Shown: one piece after another, positions 6,189-13,142 of the stretch
Numbering within the stretch: the first letter of the stretch is position 1
Layout: each line of letters starts with the position of its first letter
NCBI GenBank assembly: GCA_937952095.1
Contig: CALFYG010000132.1
Span: 1-16,575 of the forward strand
Source of the DNA: an uncultured Micrococcales bacterium
GTDB lineage: Bacteria > Actinomycetota > Actinomycetes > S36-B12 > UBA10799
Reading direction: 5' to 3'
DNA length: 16,575 nucleotides
The notes under the pieces: model-generated
Seen by the model: only the letters and a program-made list of their open reading frames with translations
Told to the model about the DNA's origin: nothing
The model's database searches: none
Made by a program: the position numbers and the translations under genes

Positions 6189-6194
6189 TACCAT
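6189..6194 (+). promoter_or_regulatory. Leaderless -10 (TACCAT) for lipid kinase
   Basis: TACCAT, then exactly 6 nt, then GTG 6201, with no Shine-Dalgarno. It sets the GTG as start. Confidence 0.65.
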
Positions 6195-6200
6195 CCAGCG

Positions 6201-7127
6201 GTGAAACCGTTCCTCTTGGTCAACAGCGGCTCCGGTGGCGGCAAGGCGCAGGCGGCGATCCTGGAGGTCGCGGTCGCCCGCGGCATCGCCCACCATGTGA
6301 CGCAGCCCGGCGACGACTTCACGGCGATCCTGGCCGGTGCCGTGGCCGATGGTGCGGATGTCCTGGCAGCGGCCGGCGGCGACGGGACCCTGAGCACGAC
6401 CGCGGACTTCGCCATGCTCCACGACCTCCCGATGATCGTGGTCCCCGCAGGCACCCGGAACCATTTCGCGCTGGATCTCGGGCTCGACCTCGACGATCCT
6501 GCAGGCGTCCTCACGGCGTGCCTCACAGGCGGCCACGAGCGCCGCGTGGACGTAGGCCGGGTCAACAGGTCGCTGTTCCTCAACAACGTGTCGCTCGGGA
6601 TCTACCCGGCGGCGGTGAGTTCCGACGACTACCGACGTCACAAGGCCAAGGCGCTCGTGCAGGCCGCCTCGGAAGCAGTCAGCCCCGATCGGGGTGGATC
6701 CGCGACACTGACTCTGCAGCTGCCGGAGACGGCCTTGGTCGGCAACGAGGAGCCCACCGGAGTGGTGCTGGTCTCGAACAACGCCTACGCCCCGACCTTC
6801 GCGCCCGGCTCCCGCATCAGGCCCCGTCTGGACGCCGGTGAGGTCTGGGTGTACGTCGGCGGCGGGGTCGCCGACAAAGAGTCGCGGCTGGCTGCTGTCG
6901 AACACGCCGTACACGCAGTCTTCTCGCAGGAGCTCCTACGCGCCGCATTCGGCACGACGCGGTTCACAGTCGATGCTGACCGACCAGACATCCCCATCGC
7001 GGTTGACGGCGAGGTCCGATCCGATCTGACCGCGCCCTTCGCGTTCGCCTCAGAGCCGGGTGGCCTGCGAGTACTCGTCCCGGCCGACCCGTCCGCCGAA
7101 GCCGTTTCGATCACGCTGGAGTGGTGA
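6201..7127 (+). CDS. Diacylglycerol kinase family lipid kinase
   Basis: A 308-residue member of the DAGK catalytic / YegS-BmrU family, which phosphorylates diacylglycerol or related lipids with ATP at the inner membrane face. Family motifs are all visible: NSGSGG (8-13) near the start, the nucleotide-binding GGDGT (59-63), and PAGTRNHFALDLG (82-94), which corresponds to the P-x-GT-x-N-x-FA motif of the family. The C-terminal beta-sandwich domain ends with the DGE and lipid-facing strands, and the length is usual. The true substrate is not readable: YegS-like proteins include phosphatidylglycerol, diacylglycerol and ceramide or sphingosine kinases. It starts at a leaderless GTG and converges with the mesaconyl-CoA hydratase gene with a 14-nt gap and no obvious shared terminator. 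Confidence 0.9.
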   Translation: MKPFLLVNSGSGGGKAQAAILEVAVARGIAHHVTQPGDDFTAILAGAVADGADVLAAAGGDGTLSTTADFAMLHDLPMIVVPAGTRNHFALDLGLDLDDPAGVLTACLTGGHERRVDVGRVNRSLFLNNVSLGIYPAAVSSDDYRRHKAKALVQAASEAVSPDRGGSATLTLQLPETALVGNEEPTGVVLVSNNAYAPTFAPGSRIRPRLDAGEVWVYVGGGVADKESRLAAVEHAVHAVFSQELLRAAFGTTRFTVDADRPDIPIAVDGEVRSDLTAPFAFASEPGGLRVLVPADPSAEAVSITLEW

Positions 7128-7141
7128 CCCGCCTTCGCACT

Positions 7142-8176
7142 TCAGCGCGGGATTAACGCCCAGACATCGAGGTCGAGCAGCACGCCCGGCGCATACTTGC
7201 CGTCCTCGCCGCGAAGAGTCATCGACTCGTCGCGATCCTTGGTGGCCACCAGGCGTAGCCGCAGCGCCCCGACACTCGGCTCGGAGGTCTCCGCCTTGTC
7301 GAGCACCTCCGACCATGCGTACACGGTGTCACCGGCGAACGCAGGCGACGTGTGCGCACCGGCGTTGATCGCCGCGATCAGTTGTGCGTTGGCGAGCCCG
7401 TTGAAGGACAGCGCCCGGGCCATCGAGATGATGTGGCCGCCGTAGATCAGGCGCTTGCCGTCGGGGCGGGCCTGCGTGTTGAAGTGGACCTTGGCGGTGT
7501 TCTGCCACAACCGCGTGGCCATCATGTGCTCGGGATCGGTGAGCGTGACCCCATCGACGTGATCGATCTTCTCGCCGATGTCGTAGTCGTCGAATCGGTG
7601 CGGTTCGCCGGCGGCCTCCTCGTCGTACGTGCTGAAATCCAGCCCCGAGGGCAACACGAGGTCTGCGGGATCGACAACCTTGGCCAGCTCCGGGATCACG
7701 GTCTCCGGCGCAGGCGCCTGCGGATCGCGCTTGTGCACCATCACCCAGCGCGCCCATTCGATCGCGGTCTCACCGCGCTGGTTGGTCGCGACCGAACGGA
7801 CGTAGACCACGCCGCTCTTGCCGTTCGAGTTCTCCTTCAGACCGATCACCGTGGACGCGGTGCGCAGCGTGTCACCCGGCACGACCGGCTGGTGGAAACG
7901 GCACTCCGCGTACCCCAGGTTGGCCACAGCGTTCAAGGAGATGTCGGGGACGGTCTTCCCGAACGCGATGTGGAACCCGATGAGCTCCTCGACCGGGTGT
8001 GGCACGAGACCCACCGAACCGGCGAACGTGGCCGACGACGGGATGGCGAAGCGGGTGGGATACAGGGCGCCGTACACGGCACGATCCCCTTCGGTGACGG
8101 TCCGCGGGGTGGCGTGCTCGATCACCTGCCCGATCTGGAAGTCCTCGAAGAAGTTGCCGGGGTTCGTCTTGCTCAT
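7142..8176 (-). CDS. mch: Mesaconyl-CoA hydratase (beta-methylmalyl-CoA dehydratase)
   Basis: A 344-residue two-hotdog-domain MaoC-family enzyme. The N-terminus KTNPGNFFEDFQIGQ, then HATPRTVTEGD, FGKTVPDISLNAVANLGYA and WVMVHKRDPQAPAPETV closely match the 2-methylfumaryl-CoA (mesaconyl-CoA) hydratase of the ethylmalonyl-CoA pathway as I know it from Rhodobacter. That enzyme interconverts mesaconyl-CoA and beta-methylmalyl-CoA during C2 assimilation. The second half (from about 190) carries the second hotdog, with YGGHIISMARALSFNGL and AFAGDTVYAWSEVL. Length equals the characterised enzymes. No other pathway gene (crotonyl-CoA carboxylase/reductase, ethylmalonyl-CoA mutase, malyl-CoA lyase) is in the window, so it is an orphan here. 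A related CoA hydratase role is the main alternative. ATG 8176 follows a leaderless promoter. Confidence 0.82.
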   Translation of the reverse strand: MSKTNPGNFFEDFQIGQVIEHATPRTVTEGDRAVYGALYPTRFAIPSSATFAGSVGLVPHPVEELIGFHIAFGKTVPDISLNAVANLGYAECRFHQPVVPGDTLRTASTVIGLKENSNGKSGVVYVRSVATNQRGETAIEWARWVMVHKRDPQAPAPETVIPELAKVVDPADLVLPSGLDFSTYDEEAAGEPHRFDDYDIGEKIDHVDGVTLTDPEHMMATRLWQNTAKVHFNTQARPDGKRLIYGGHIISMARALSFNGLANAQLIAAINAGAHTSPAFAGDTVYAWSEVLDKAETSEPSVGALRLRLVATKDRDESMTLRGEDGKYAPGVLLDLDVWALIPR

Positions 8177-8182
8177 GATCCG

Positions 8183-8188
8183 AAACTA
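8183..8188 (-). promoter_or_regulatory. Leaderless -10 (TAGTTT) for mch
   Basis: Minus-strand TAGTTT, then 6 nt, then ATG 8176. It is divergent from the phosphatase promoter 52 nt away. Confidence 0.65.
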
Positions 8189-8239
8189 CCCCGGCGACGG
8201 TCTGCCTGAGCATGCCACCTCCCACGAACAACCCGCCGC

Positions 8240-8245
8240 TAGCCT
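8240..8245 (+). promoter_or_regulatory. Leaderless -10 (TAGCCT) for tyrosine phosphatase
   Basis: TAGCCT, then 7 nt, then ATG 8253, with no Shine-Dalgarno. It chooses this start over upstream in-frame codons, which would overlap the mch gene. Confidence 0.6.
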
Positions 8246-8252
8246 GACGATC

Positions 8253-9041
8253 ATGACCGACCTCTCACCCCTGCTCGAGGTGGCGCCGAACTTCCGCGAC
8301 ATCGCCGCACACGCACCTTTGGTCCGCGGGCTCGCATACCGTTCCTCGGAGCTCGTGGGACTGTCCGCCCGGGCACAGTCGGTCCTGCGTTCCCTGGGTG
8401 TCACCACCGTGTACGACCTGCGCACGCAGGCCGAGCGCACCCCGTTGCCGGACTCCCTGCCAGAGCCGATCCAACTGGTGATCGCTGACGTGCTGGCCGA
8501 TGCACCCAGCAGCGGCGCCGCAGCGCTGGCGGCGTTGGGATCAGGCAGCCAGCAGGTCGACATCGCTGCCGTCAACGATGCGATCAGTGGGGGTAGGGCG
8601 CGGGACCTGATGATCGACTCCTACCGCGACTTCATCCGACTCCCCTCCGCGAACAAGGCATACGCGCTGTTCCTGCGAGGAGTCGCGACCACGCAAGGGT
8701 CACTCGCGTTCCATTGCACCGCGGGTAAGGACCGTACCGGCTGGGCCGCTGCCCTGTTGCAGACTCTGGCGGGGGTCGACCGCGACACGATCATGGAGGA
8801 CTACCTTCGCAGCAACGATCTGGTGTCCACGAAGTTCGGTCCGCTCGTTGACGCCTTCGGGGCCGCCGGTGGGGACGCCGCTGCGCTGCGCCAGATCATC
8901 GAAGTGGATCCGGCCTACCTGCAGGTCGCTTTCGACACACTGGCCGCGACGTACTCGTCCTTCGACGCGTACCTGCACACCGGACTTGGCTTGGAACCCG
9001 ACGAGGTGTCTGCGATCCGCGAGCGACTCACTGCGGGCTGA
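8253..9041 (+). CDS. Tyrosine-protein phosphatase, MptpB/LipA-like
   Basis: A 262-residue phosphatase. The P-loop HCTAGKDRTG gives nucleophile Cys155 and Arg161. The Lys and Asp inside the loop (AGKD) are the signature of the MptpB group, which can remove phosphate from Tyr, Ser/Thr and phosphoinositides. The N-terminal NFRDI (13-17) and VYDLRTQAE (53-61) are also typical of this family. There is no signal peptide, so the site is cytoplasmic or exported by an unrecognised route. It diverges from mch over 76 nt, and its end overlaps the converging molybdopterin oxidoreductase by 14 nt (9028-9041). The substrate is unknown; in-window candidates cannot be singled out. Confidence 0.9.
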   Translation: MTDLSPLLEVAPNFRDIAAHAPLVRGLAYRSSELVGLSARAQSVLRSLGVTTVYDLRTQAERTPLPDSLPEPIQLVIADVLADAPSSGAAALAALGSGSQQVDIAAVNDAISGGRARDLMIDSYRDFIRLPSANKAYALFLRGVATTQGSLAFHCTAGKDRTGWAAALLQTLAGVDRDTIMEDYLRSNDLVSTKFGPLVDAFGAAGGDAAALRQIIEVDPAYLQVAFDTLAATYSSFDAYLHTGLGLEPDEVSAIRERLTAG

Positions 9042-11262
9042 TCGTCACCGGCACGGCGTTGAGCACCGCGGTCCCCGACAGCGGATCCACGCCAGTGGCC
9101 GGCGTGAGGACATTGACGTTCGGGCCGGTCGTGGCGTCGTCGGCCCAGGCATCGGACTCGGCCCAGCCGTGGGGCAGGCATACCACACCGGGCCGTACGG
9201 CCTCCGACACCTCCAGCACGACTTCTACCGCTCCAGTCGCCGACCTCAGGAGGACCACGTCGGCGTCTGCGGCCCCCACACGGGCCGCATCGTCGGGGTG
9301 CACCTGCAGCGTGGCCCGGCTCGAGCCCCCCGCCAGACGGGGAAGGGTGCGAAGCCACGAATTGTTGGTGCGCAACTGACGACGGCCCACAAGCGCGAGG
9401 TCCGGTGTCGTGACCTTCGGAAGAGCAGAGTCAAGGCGCTCGATCTCACCGAGGATCGGCTCCGGCAGGATCTCGATACGTCCAGATGGTGTCCGCAGCA
9501 CCTCAGGCAGCCGCGCCGTCAACGGTCCGAAGTCGATGCCTGCCGGCGCCTCCTCAAGCGAGGTCAGGGTGAGGCCCTGACCACCGAACGGCCCGCCGCG
9601 CAGGGACAGGTCGAGCAGTCGCTGCACCCCTCGGCGGGGGGCGACGGCGGCCAGCAACTCCGCCGGATCCCCACCGGGAGGACTCACCCGACGGGCAACC
9701 TCGAAAGCCACCAGGTCATCCATCTGTTCCACCGTCGGTTCGGGCACGGAGTTCACCACGGACGCGGCGATGGCCGCGAGCCGCAGCAAGGTCTCCCCCT
9801 CGTCGCGTTCGGTCTCACCGAGGCCGAAGACGGCCGGCGACCAGCGCGCGGTGTTGCGCACTGCCAGGGACGCGAAGACCACGTCGTAGTGGTCGCGGGC
9901 GAGCGGAGACGGTGCCGGCAGGATGACGTCGGCGTGCCGCGACGTCTCAGTGATGTAGGCGTCGAGGCAGACCAGCAGATCCAACTCCCCCAACGCCCGC
10001 TCCAGACGGGCCGCATCCGGGGTGGACACCACCGGGTTACCCGCCACTGTGATCAGCGCGCGGACCCGCTCGCCGCTCTCGGGGCCGGGGGTGTCGATCT
10101 CCTCGGCGAGCGCTGCCACCGGGAACTCACCGAGTGCGCTGGACAGTCCCCGCACGCGGGTGCGCTGGCTGCCCGGGATCCGCACACCGCGCCCGCTGCC
10201 CGGCTCCCCGAACGTCGTCGGACCACCGGCGGGGGGCAGTGGGAACATCACACCACCTGGACGATCCAGGTTGCCGGTGACGACATTGAGCACAGCGATC
10301 AGCCAGGACGCCACCGTCCCGAACGAGGTGGGTTCGCCGGCGACAGTCAACGCGGAGGTCGAGGTACCCATCCGGCCGTACACCGCAGCGGCATCCGCAG
10401 CAGCGATCTCCCGCGCCAGTCCTGTGATTTCGGCGGCGGACAGTCCAGTTGGGCCCGCAACCGCCTCTGGGGTGAAGGGGCCGAGCAGTTCGCCGATGCG
10501 GGCGACCTCGTCGGGATCCACCCACGCGGCTGCGGCACCGAGGTCCACGAGTCCATCTGCGAACAGGACATTGACCATCGCCGCAAGCAGCAGCACGTCG
10601 GTCCCCGGCCGGATCGCCAGGTGCTCATCCGCGGCCGCGGCTGTCCGAGTGCGCACAGGATCGACGACGACCATGCGTCCTCCGCGGGCACGTAGCGCTC
10701 GCACCCGGCCCGGCATGTCGGGCACGGTCATCAACGAACCGTTGGAGACCAGTGGATTGCCGCCGATGACGACGAAGAGATCCGTGCGGTCGATGTCGGG
10801 GACCGGGACCGACAACTCCGTGCCGTACATGAGCCCGAGCGCCACCTGCTGGGGCATCTGATCGACGGTGCTGGCTGAGAAGCGGTACCGCGTCGCGAGG
10901 GCACGGACCAAGGCCGGCAGGTAGAAGGTGCTCGTCACGTTGTGGGAGTTCGGGTTCCCGAGGTAGAGCGCGACAGCGTTTGGTCCGGACTCCCCGATGA
11001 CGGCCGTGAGCCCCTCGCGGATCCGGCCGAATGCCTCCTCCCAGGTCGCCTCCCGCAACCCCGCCCCGTCCCGCACCATCGGCGTGCGCAGTCGGGCCGG
11101 ATCGTGATGCAGGTCCCCGAGCGCCACACCCTTGGGACAGACGAACCCCTTGCTGAACACGTCGTCGGCGTCGCCTCGCACCGCCACCACTTGGTCGCCG
11201 TCGAGGGTCAGTTCGAGGCCGCAGGTGGCTTCACACAGCGGGCAGATGTGCCGCACGCTCAC
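9028..11262 (-). CDS. Molybdopterin oxidoreductase (DMSO reductase superfamily)
   Basis: A 744-residue Mo-bisMGD enzyme with an N-terminal [4Fe-4S] site Cys7-x2-Cys10-x3-Cys14-x27-Cys42 (ICPLCEATC, FVCPKG). Molybdopterin-binding segments are YLGNPNSHN (100-108), VVIGGNPLVSNGS (164-176), VVVDPVRTRTA (198-208) and the C-terminal aspartate-decarboxylase-like barrel (RTNNSWLRTLPRL, then PGVVCLPHGWA). At the usual metal-ligand region (about 127-138) the sequence is SASTVDQMPQ, with no Cys or selenocysteine, so Ser or Asp would have to bind Mo. It has no Tat signal, so it is cytoplasmic. The start GTG overlaps the upstream stop as GTGA, which implies translational coupling to the secreted barrel protein. 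The electron donor and the substrate are unknown; formate dehydrogenase or nitrate reductase naming would be guesswork. Confidence 0.88.
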   Translation of the reverse strand: MSVRHICPLCEATCGLELTLDGDQVVAVRGDADDVFSKGFVCPKGVALGDLHHDPARLRTPMVRDGAGLREATWEEAFGRIREGLTAVIGESGPNAVALYLGNPNSHNVTSTFYLPALVRALATRYRFSASTVDQMPQQVALGLMYGTELSVPVPDIDRTDLFVVIGGNPLVSNGSLMTVPDMPGRVRALRARGGRMVVVDPVRTRTAAAADEHLAIRPGTDVLLLAAMVNVLFADGLVDLGAAAAWVDPDEVARIGELLGPFTPEAVAGPTGLSAAEITGLAREIAAADAAAVYGRMGTSTSALTVAGEPTSFGTVASWLIAVLNVVTGNLDRPGGVMFPLPPAGGPTTFGEPGSGRGVRIPGSQRTRVRGLSSALGEFPVAALAEEIDTPGPESGERVRALITVAGNPVVSTPDAARLERALGELDLLVCLDAYITETSRHADVILPAPSPLARDHYDVVFASLAVRNTARWSPAVFGLGETERDEGETLLRLAAIAASVVNSVPEPTVEQMDDLVAFEVARRVSPPGGDPAELLAAVAPRRGVQRLLDLSLRGGPFGGQGLTLTSLEEAPAGIDFGPLTARLPEVLRTPSGRIEILPEPILGEIERLDSALPKVTTPDLALVGRRQLRTNNSWLRTLPRLAGGSSRATLQVHPDDAARVGAADADVVLLRSATGAVEVVLEVSEAVRPGVVCLPHGWAESDAWADDATTGPNVNVLTPATGVDPLSGTAVLNAVPVTISPQ

Positions 11263-11756
11263 GTGCGCACCTGTACGTGGAACGTGTGACGCCAGGTGCC
11301 GTCCTTGCGGTGGATCGACTCACACCATCCCCGGGCACCGTCGTACTTGCCGGATCCGCCTGTCACCGGCCGGACGACAGTGGTGCGTTCGGCGACTGTG
11401 GGTGCCTGCTGCTGGTACACCGCCGCGCCGCCGACGATGAGTTGGTTGCGGGCCTTGCCGATCGTGAACACCAGATCAGCGGTCCGGTACTCCTTGCCGG
11501 CGGAGGGTTTGCCCACCTCGGTGGTCAGCAGTGAACCGGTCATGAAACCGATCCGCGCCGACTTCCCTGGCTTCGTGAGCTTCGCGTAGAAGGTCCGGAT
11601 GTCACCCGGGCTCGCGACACCCGGAGTGACCGCGTGCAGGTTGGCGGTCACCGCGGGATGGGCGACCTTGATGACGAGGTCGGAGTCGGCGGCGGCGGGG
11701 GACACACCCACACCCACCGAGAGGACGGCAAGCACCATGAGGAGACGTCGAAGCAT
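11259..11756 (-). CDS. Secreted dirigent/allene-oxide-cyclase-like barrel protein
   Basis: A 165-residue protein with a Sec signal peptide (MLRRLLMVLAVLSVG, cleavage near AAAD 21-24) and a beta-rich mature part. The segment VTGGSGKYDGARGWCE (131-146) matches the glycine-rich turn of the dirigent / allene-oxide-cyclase-like barrel fold, as do FVFT-type strands such as DLVFTIGKARNQLIVGG. Bacterial members are mostly of unknown function. I chose ATG 11756 and not the in-frame upstream ATG 11873 because it gives a clean signal peptide and has TACAGT exactly 6 nt upstream. The stop shares bases with the GTG of the molybdopterin enzyme. The pairing of a secreted and a cytoplasmic protein in one transcript is odd and may be accidental. 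Confidence 0.75.
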   Translation of the reverse strand: MLRRLLMVLAVLSVGVGVSPAAADSDLVIKVAHPAVTANLHAVTPGVASPGDIRTFYAKLTKPGKSARIGFMTGSLLTTEVGKPSAGKEYRTADLVFTIGKARNQLIVGGAAVYQQQAPTVAERTTVVRPVTGGSGKYDGARGWCESIHRKDGTWRHTFHVQVRT

Positions 11757-11762
11757 GGCCCG

Positions 11763-11768
11763 ACTGTA
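11763..11768 (-). promoter_or_regulatory. Leaderless -10 (TACAGT) for the barrel protein/Mo-enzyme operon
   Basis: Minus-strand TACAGT, then 6 nt, then ATG 11756. It would drive both this gene and the coupled oxidoreductase. Confidence 0.65.
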
Positions 11769-11804
11769 CGCGTGGGCGCCTTCTGGTGGCGAGCGTTCGA
11801 AGTC

Positions 11805-11823
11805 CCAGGATGGGGCATCCTGG
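11805..11823 (+). promoter_or_regulatory. Operator-like dyad over the GH114 promoter
   Basis: CCAGGAT, five bases, then ATCCTGG is a perfect 7-bp inverted repeat ending 4 nt before GTG 11828. It covers the candidate leaderless -10 CATCCT (11816-11821, 6 nt before the GTG). It could be a repressor site or, if transcribed from further upstream, an RNA hairpin masking the start. Confidence 0.45.
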
Positions 11824-11827
11824 AACC

Positions 11828-12568
11828 GTGCTCGGTGTCGGTGTACTCGTGGCAGCGGCCATCGTGCTGCCACCCGTGGACGTACCTGCCGACTATCAAC
11901 TCGGAGGCGCGTACCCGCCTCCCGACGGCGTCGGGGTGCTGGCTCGCGACTGGCGCGAGTCGCCTGCCCGCGGGGCGTACAGCATCTGTTACGTCAACGG
12001 CTTCCAGACCCAGCCCGCGCAGCGACGGTGGTGGCTGCGGGTACACCCTGACCTTGTGCTGCGCCGCGGCGGGGAGCCTGTCGCCGATCCAGGATGGCCC
12101 GGCGAGGTCCTGTTGGACACCCGGACGCCCCGCAACCGCCGGGGGATAGCGCGGGTGGTCGGCCAGTGGATCGACGTTTGCGCGCGCAAGGGCTTCTCGG
12201 CGGTGGAGGCCGACAACCTCGACTCGTGGACGCGCAGCCACGGGCTGCTGCACCGACGTGACAACCGGCTTCTGGCACGCCTTCTGGCAACGCGGACCCA
12301 CGCCCGGGGATTGGCGTTCGCCCAGAAGAACGCCGCCTCATTGACCGGGGTGCGGTTCTTCGACTTCGCGGTGGTTGAGCAGTGTCAGCGGTACGCCGAG
12401 TGCGGGCGGTATCTGCGCCGGTACGGCGGGCGTGTGATCGAGATCGAGTACCGCCGCCAGGACTTCGCTGCTGCCTGCGGAGATCACGGCGACCGCATCG
12501 CCGTGGTGCTGCGGGACCGACAACTGCGCCCTGACACGGCACCCGGGCACCGCTTCGCGACCTGCTGA
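11828..12568 (+). CDS. Secreted GH114-like endo-alpha-1,4-polygalactosaminidase
   Basis: About 246 residues. A hydrophobic N-terminus (LGVGVLVAAAIVLPP) acts as signal peptide or anchor. The TIM-barrel segments YSICYVNGFQ (51-60), GWPGEVLLDTRTP (89-101) and GFSAVEADNLDSW (122-134) match family GH114, whose members cleave alpha-1,4-linked galactosamine polymers; Glu127 and Asp129 sit where catalytic acids are expected. LAFAQKNA is the later barrel strand. The start is uncertain: GTG 11828 follows a CANNNT-type leaderless element, but in-frame ATG 11810 or GTG 11786 would add 6 or 14 residues; the latter includes two arginines that would improve the signal peptide. It ends 1 nt from the converging hydrolase gene. 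The natural substrate could also be another exopolysaccharide. Confidence 0.78.
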   Translation: MLGVGVLVAAAIVLPPVDVPADYQLGGAYPPPDGVGVLARDWRESPARGAYSICYVNGFQTQPAQRRWWLRVHPDLVLRRGGEPVADPGWPGEVLLDTRTPRNRRGIARVVGQWIDVCARKGFSAVEADNLDSWTRSHGLLHRRDNRLLARLLATRTHARGLAFAQKNAASLTGVRFFDFAVVEQCQRYAECGRYLRRYGGRVIEIEYRRQDFAAACGDHGDRIAVVLRDRQLRPDTAPGHRFATC

Positions 12569-12569
12569 A

Positions 12570-13124
12570 TCAGCGCAGGAACGCCCGCGTCCGCTCCATC
12601 AGCAGCTCCGCGGCCAGTGGGTCGAAATCCGCGGACGACGGATCGGCGAAAAGGTGCGCGTCACCTGGGTAGATGAAGACCTCGGCGTCGCTGGCAGCCA
12701 CCAGAGCATCCACCTCGTCACGTTCGATCCAGGGGTCGTCCTCGGCGAAATGGACCTGCACCGGCAGCCCCTTGGGCCAAGGCTTGGAGAACCATTTGGG
12801 ATCCGTGCCGCCGTGGTACAGCAACGCCCCACGTGCACCCTTCCGCGTCTGCGCCAGCGACTGCGCGGCGACCGATCCCAACGAGAACCCCGCGTAGACG
12901 ACCTTCTTGGGCAGTTTCGCCACGGCCGCATCCGCCTTGCGGACGATCACCCCCATGCCCAGTTCCTCGGCGAGCGCGACCCCCTCATCGAGGTCGGAGA
13001 AGACCGCGCCGTCATACAGGTCCGGCGCGAAGACCTTGTGGCCGGCCGCCCGCAACTCGTCGGCGAAAGCCAAGAACCCTTCGGTCTGGCCCAGTGCGCT
13101 GTGGAACAGGATGACGTCGGTCAC
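12570..13124 (-). CDS. Dienelactone hydrolase family protein
   Basis: A 184-residue compact alpha/beta hydrolase without signal peptide, at the short end of the dienelactone-hydrolase family. The nucleophile motif is GFSLGS (Ser81) where classical dienelactone hydrolases have Cys. The acid lies in HFAEDDPW (Asp129 or Asp130) and the base in YPGDAHLFADP (His157). The strand before the elbow (KKVVYAGFS) and the LLYHGG turn are typical. Ser in place of Cys suggests a general esterase or thioesterase and not true dienelactone cleavage; the substrate is unknown. GTG 13124 is fixed by TAGGGT 6 nt upstream. It lies 18 nt after the ugd stop on the same strand, so some read-through is possible. Confidence 0.85.
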   Translation of the reverse strand: MTDVILFHSALGQTEGFLAFADELRAAGHKVFAPDLYDGAVFSDLDEGVALAEELGMGVIVRKADAAVAKLPKKVVYAGFSLGSVAAQSLAQTRKGARGALLYHGGTDPKWFSKPWPKGLPVQVHFAEDDPWIERDEVDALVAASDAEVFIYPGDAHLFADPSSADFDPLAAELLMERTRAFLR

Positions 13125-13130
13125 GTCTCC

Positions 13131-13136
13131 ACCCTA
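13131..13136 (-). promoter_or_regulatory. Leaderless -10 (TAGGGT) for the dienelactone-hydrolase gene
   Basis: Minus-strand TAGGGT, then GGAGAC, then GTG 13124. The GGAG in the spacer touches the start too closely to serve as a normal ribosome site, so the leaderless reading is preferred. Confidence 0.55.
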
Positions 13137-13142
13137 GGCACG

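Noticed and set aside
9028..9041. 14-nt overlap of converging phosphatase and oxidoreductase genes
   Set aside because: The two frames use different strands and both ends are normal. Small convergent overlaps are common in compact GC-rich genomes.
8848..10695. 615-codon plus-strand frame
   Set aside because: It is antisense to the molybdopterin oxidoreductase, whose cofactor motifs are intact. It has shadow composition and no credible start context.
11757..11873. N-terminal extension of the barrel protein to ATG 11873
   Set aside because: It would bury the signal peptide 39 residues inside and overlap the divergent GH114 gene. The leaderless promoter supports 11756.
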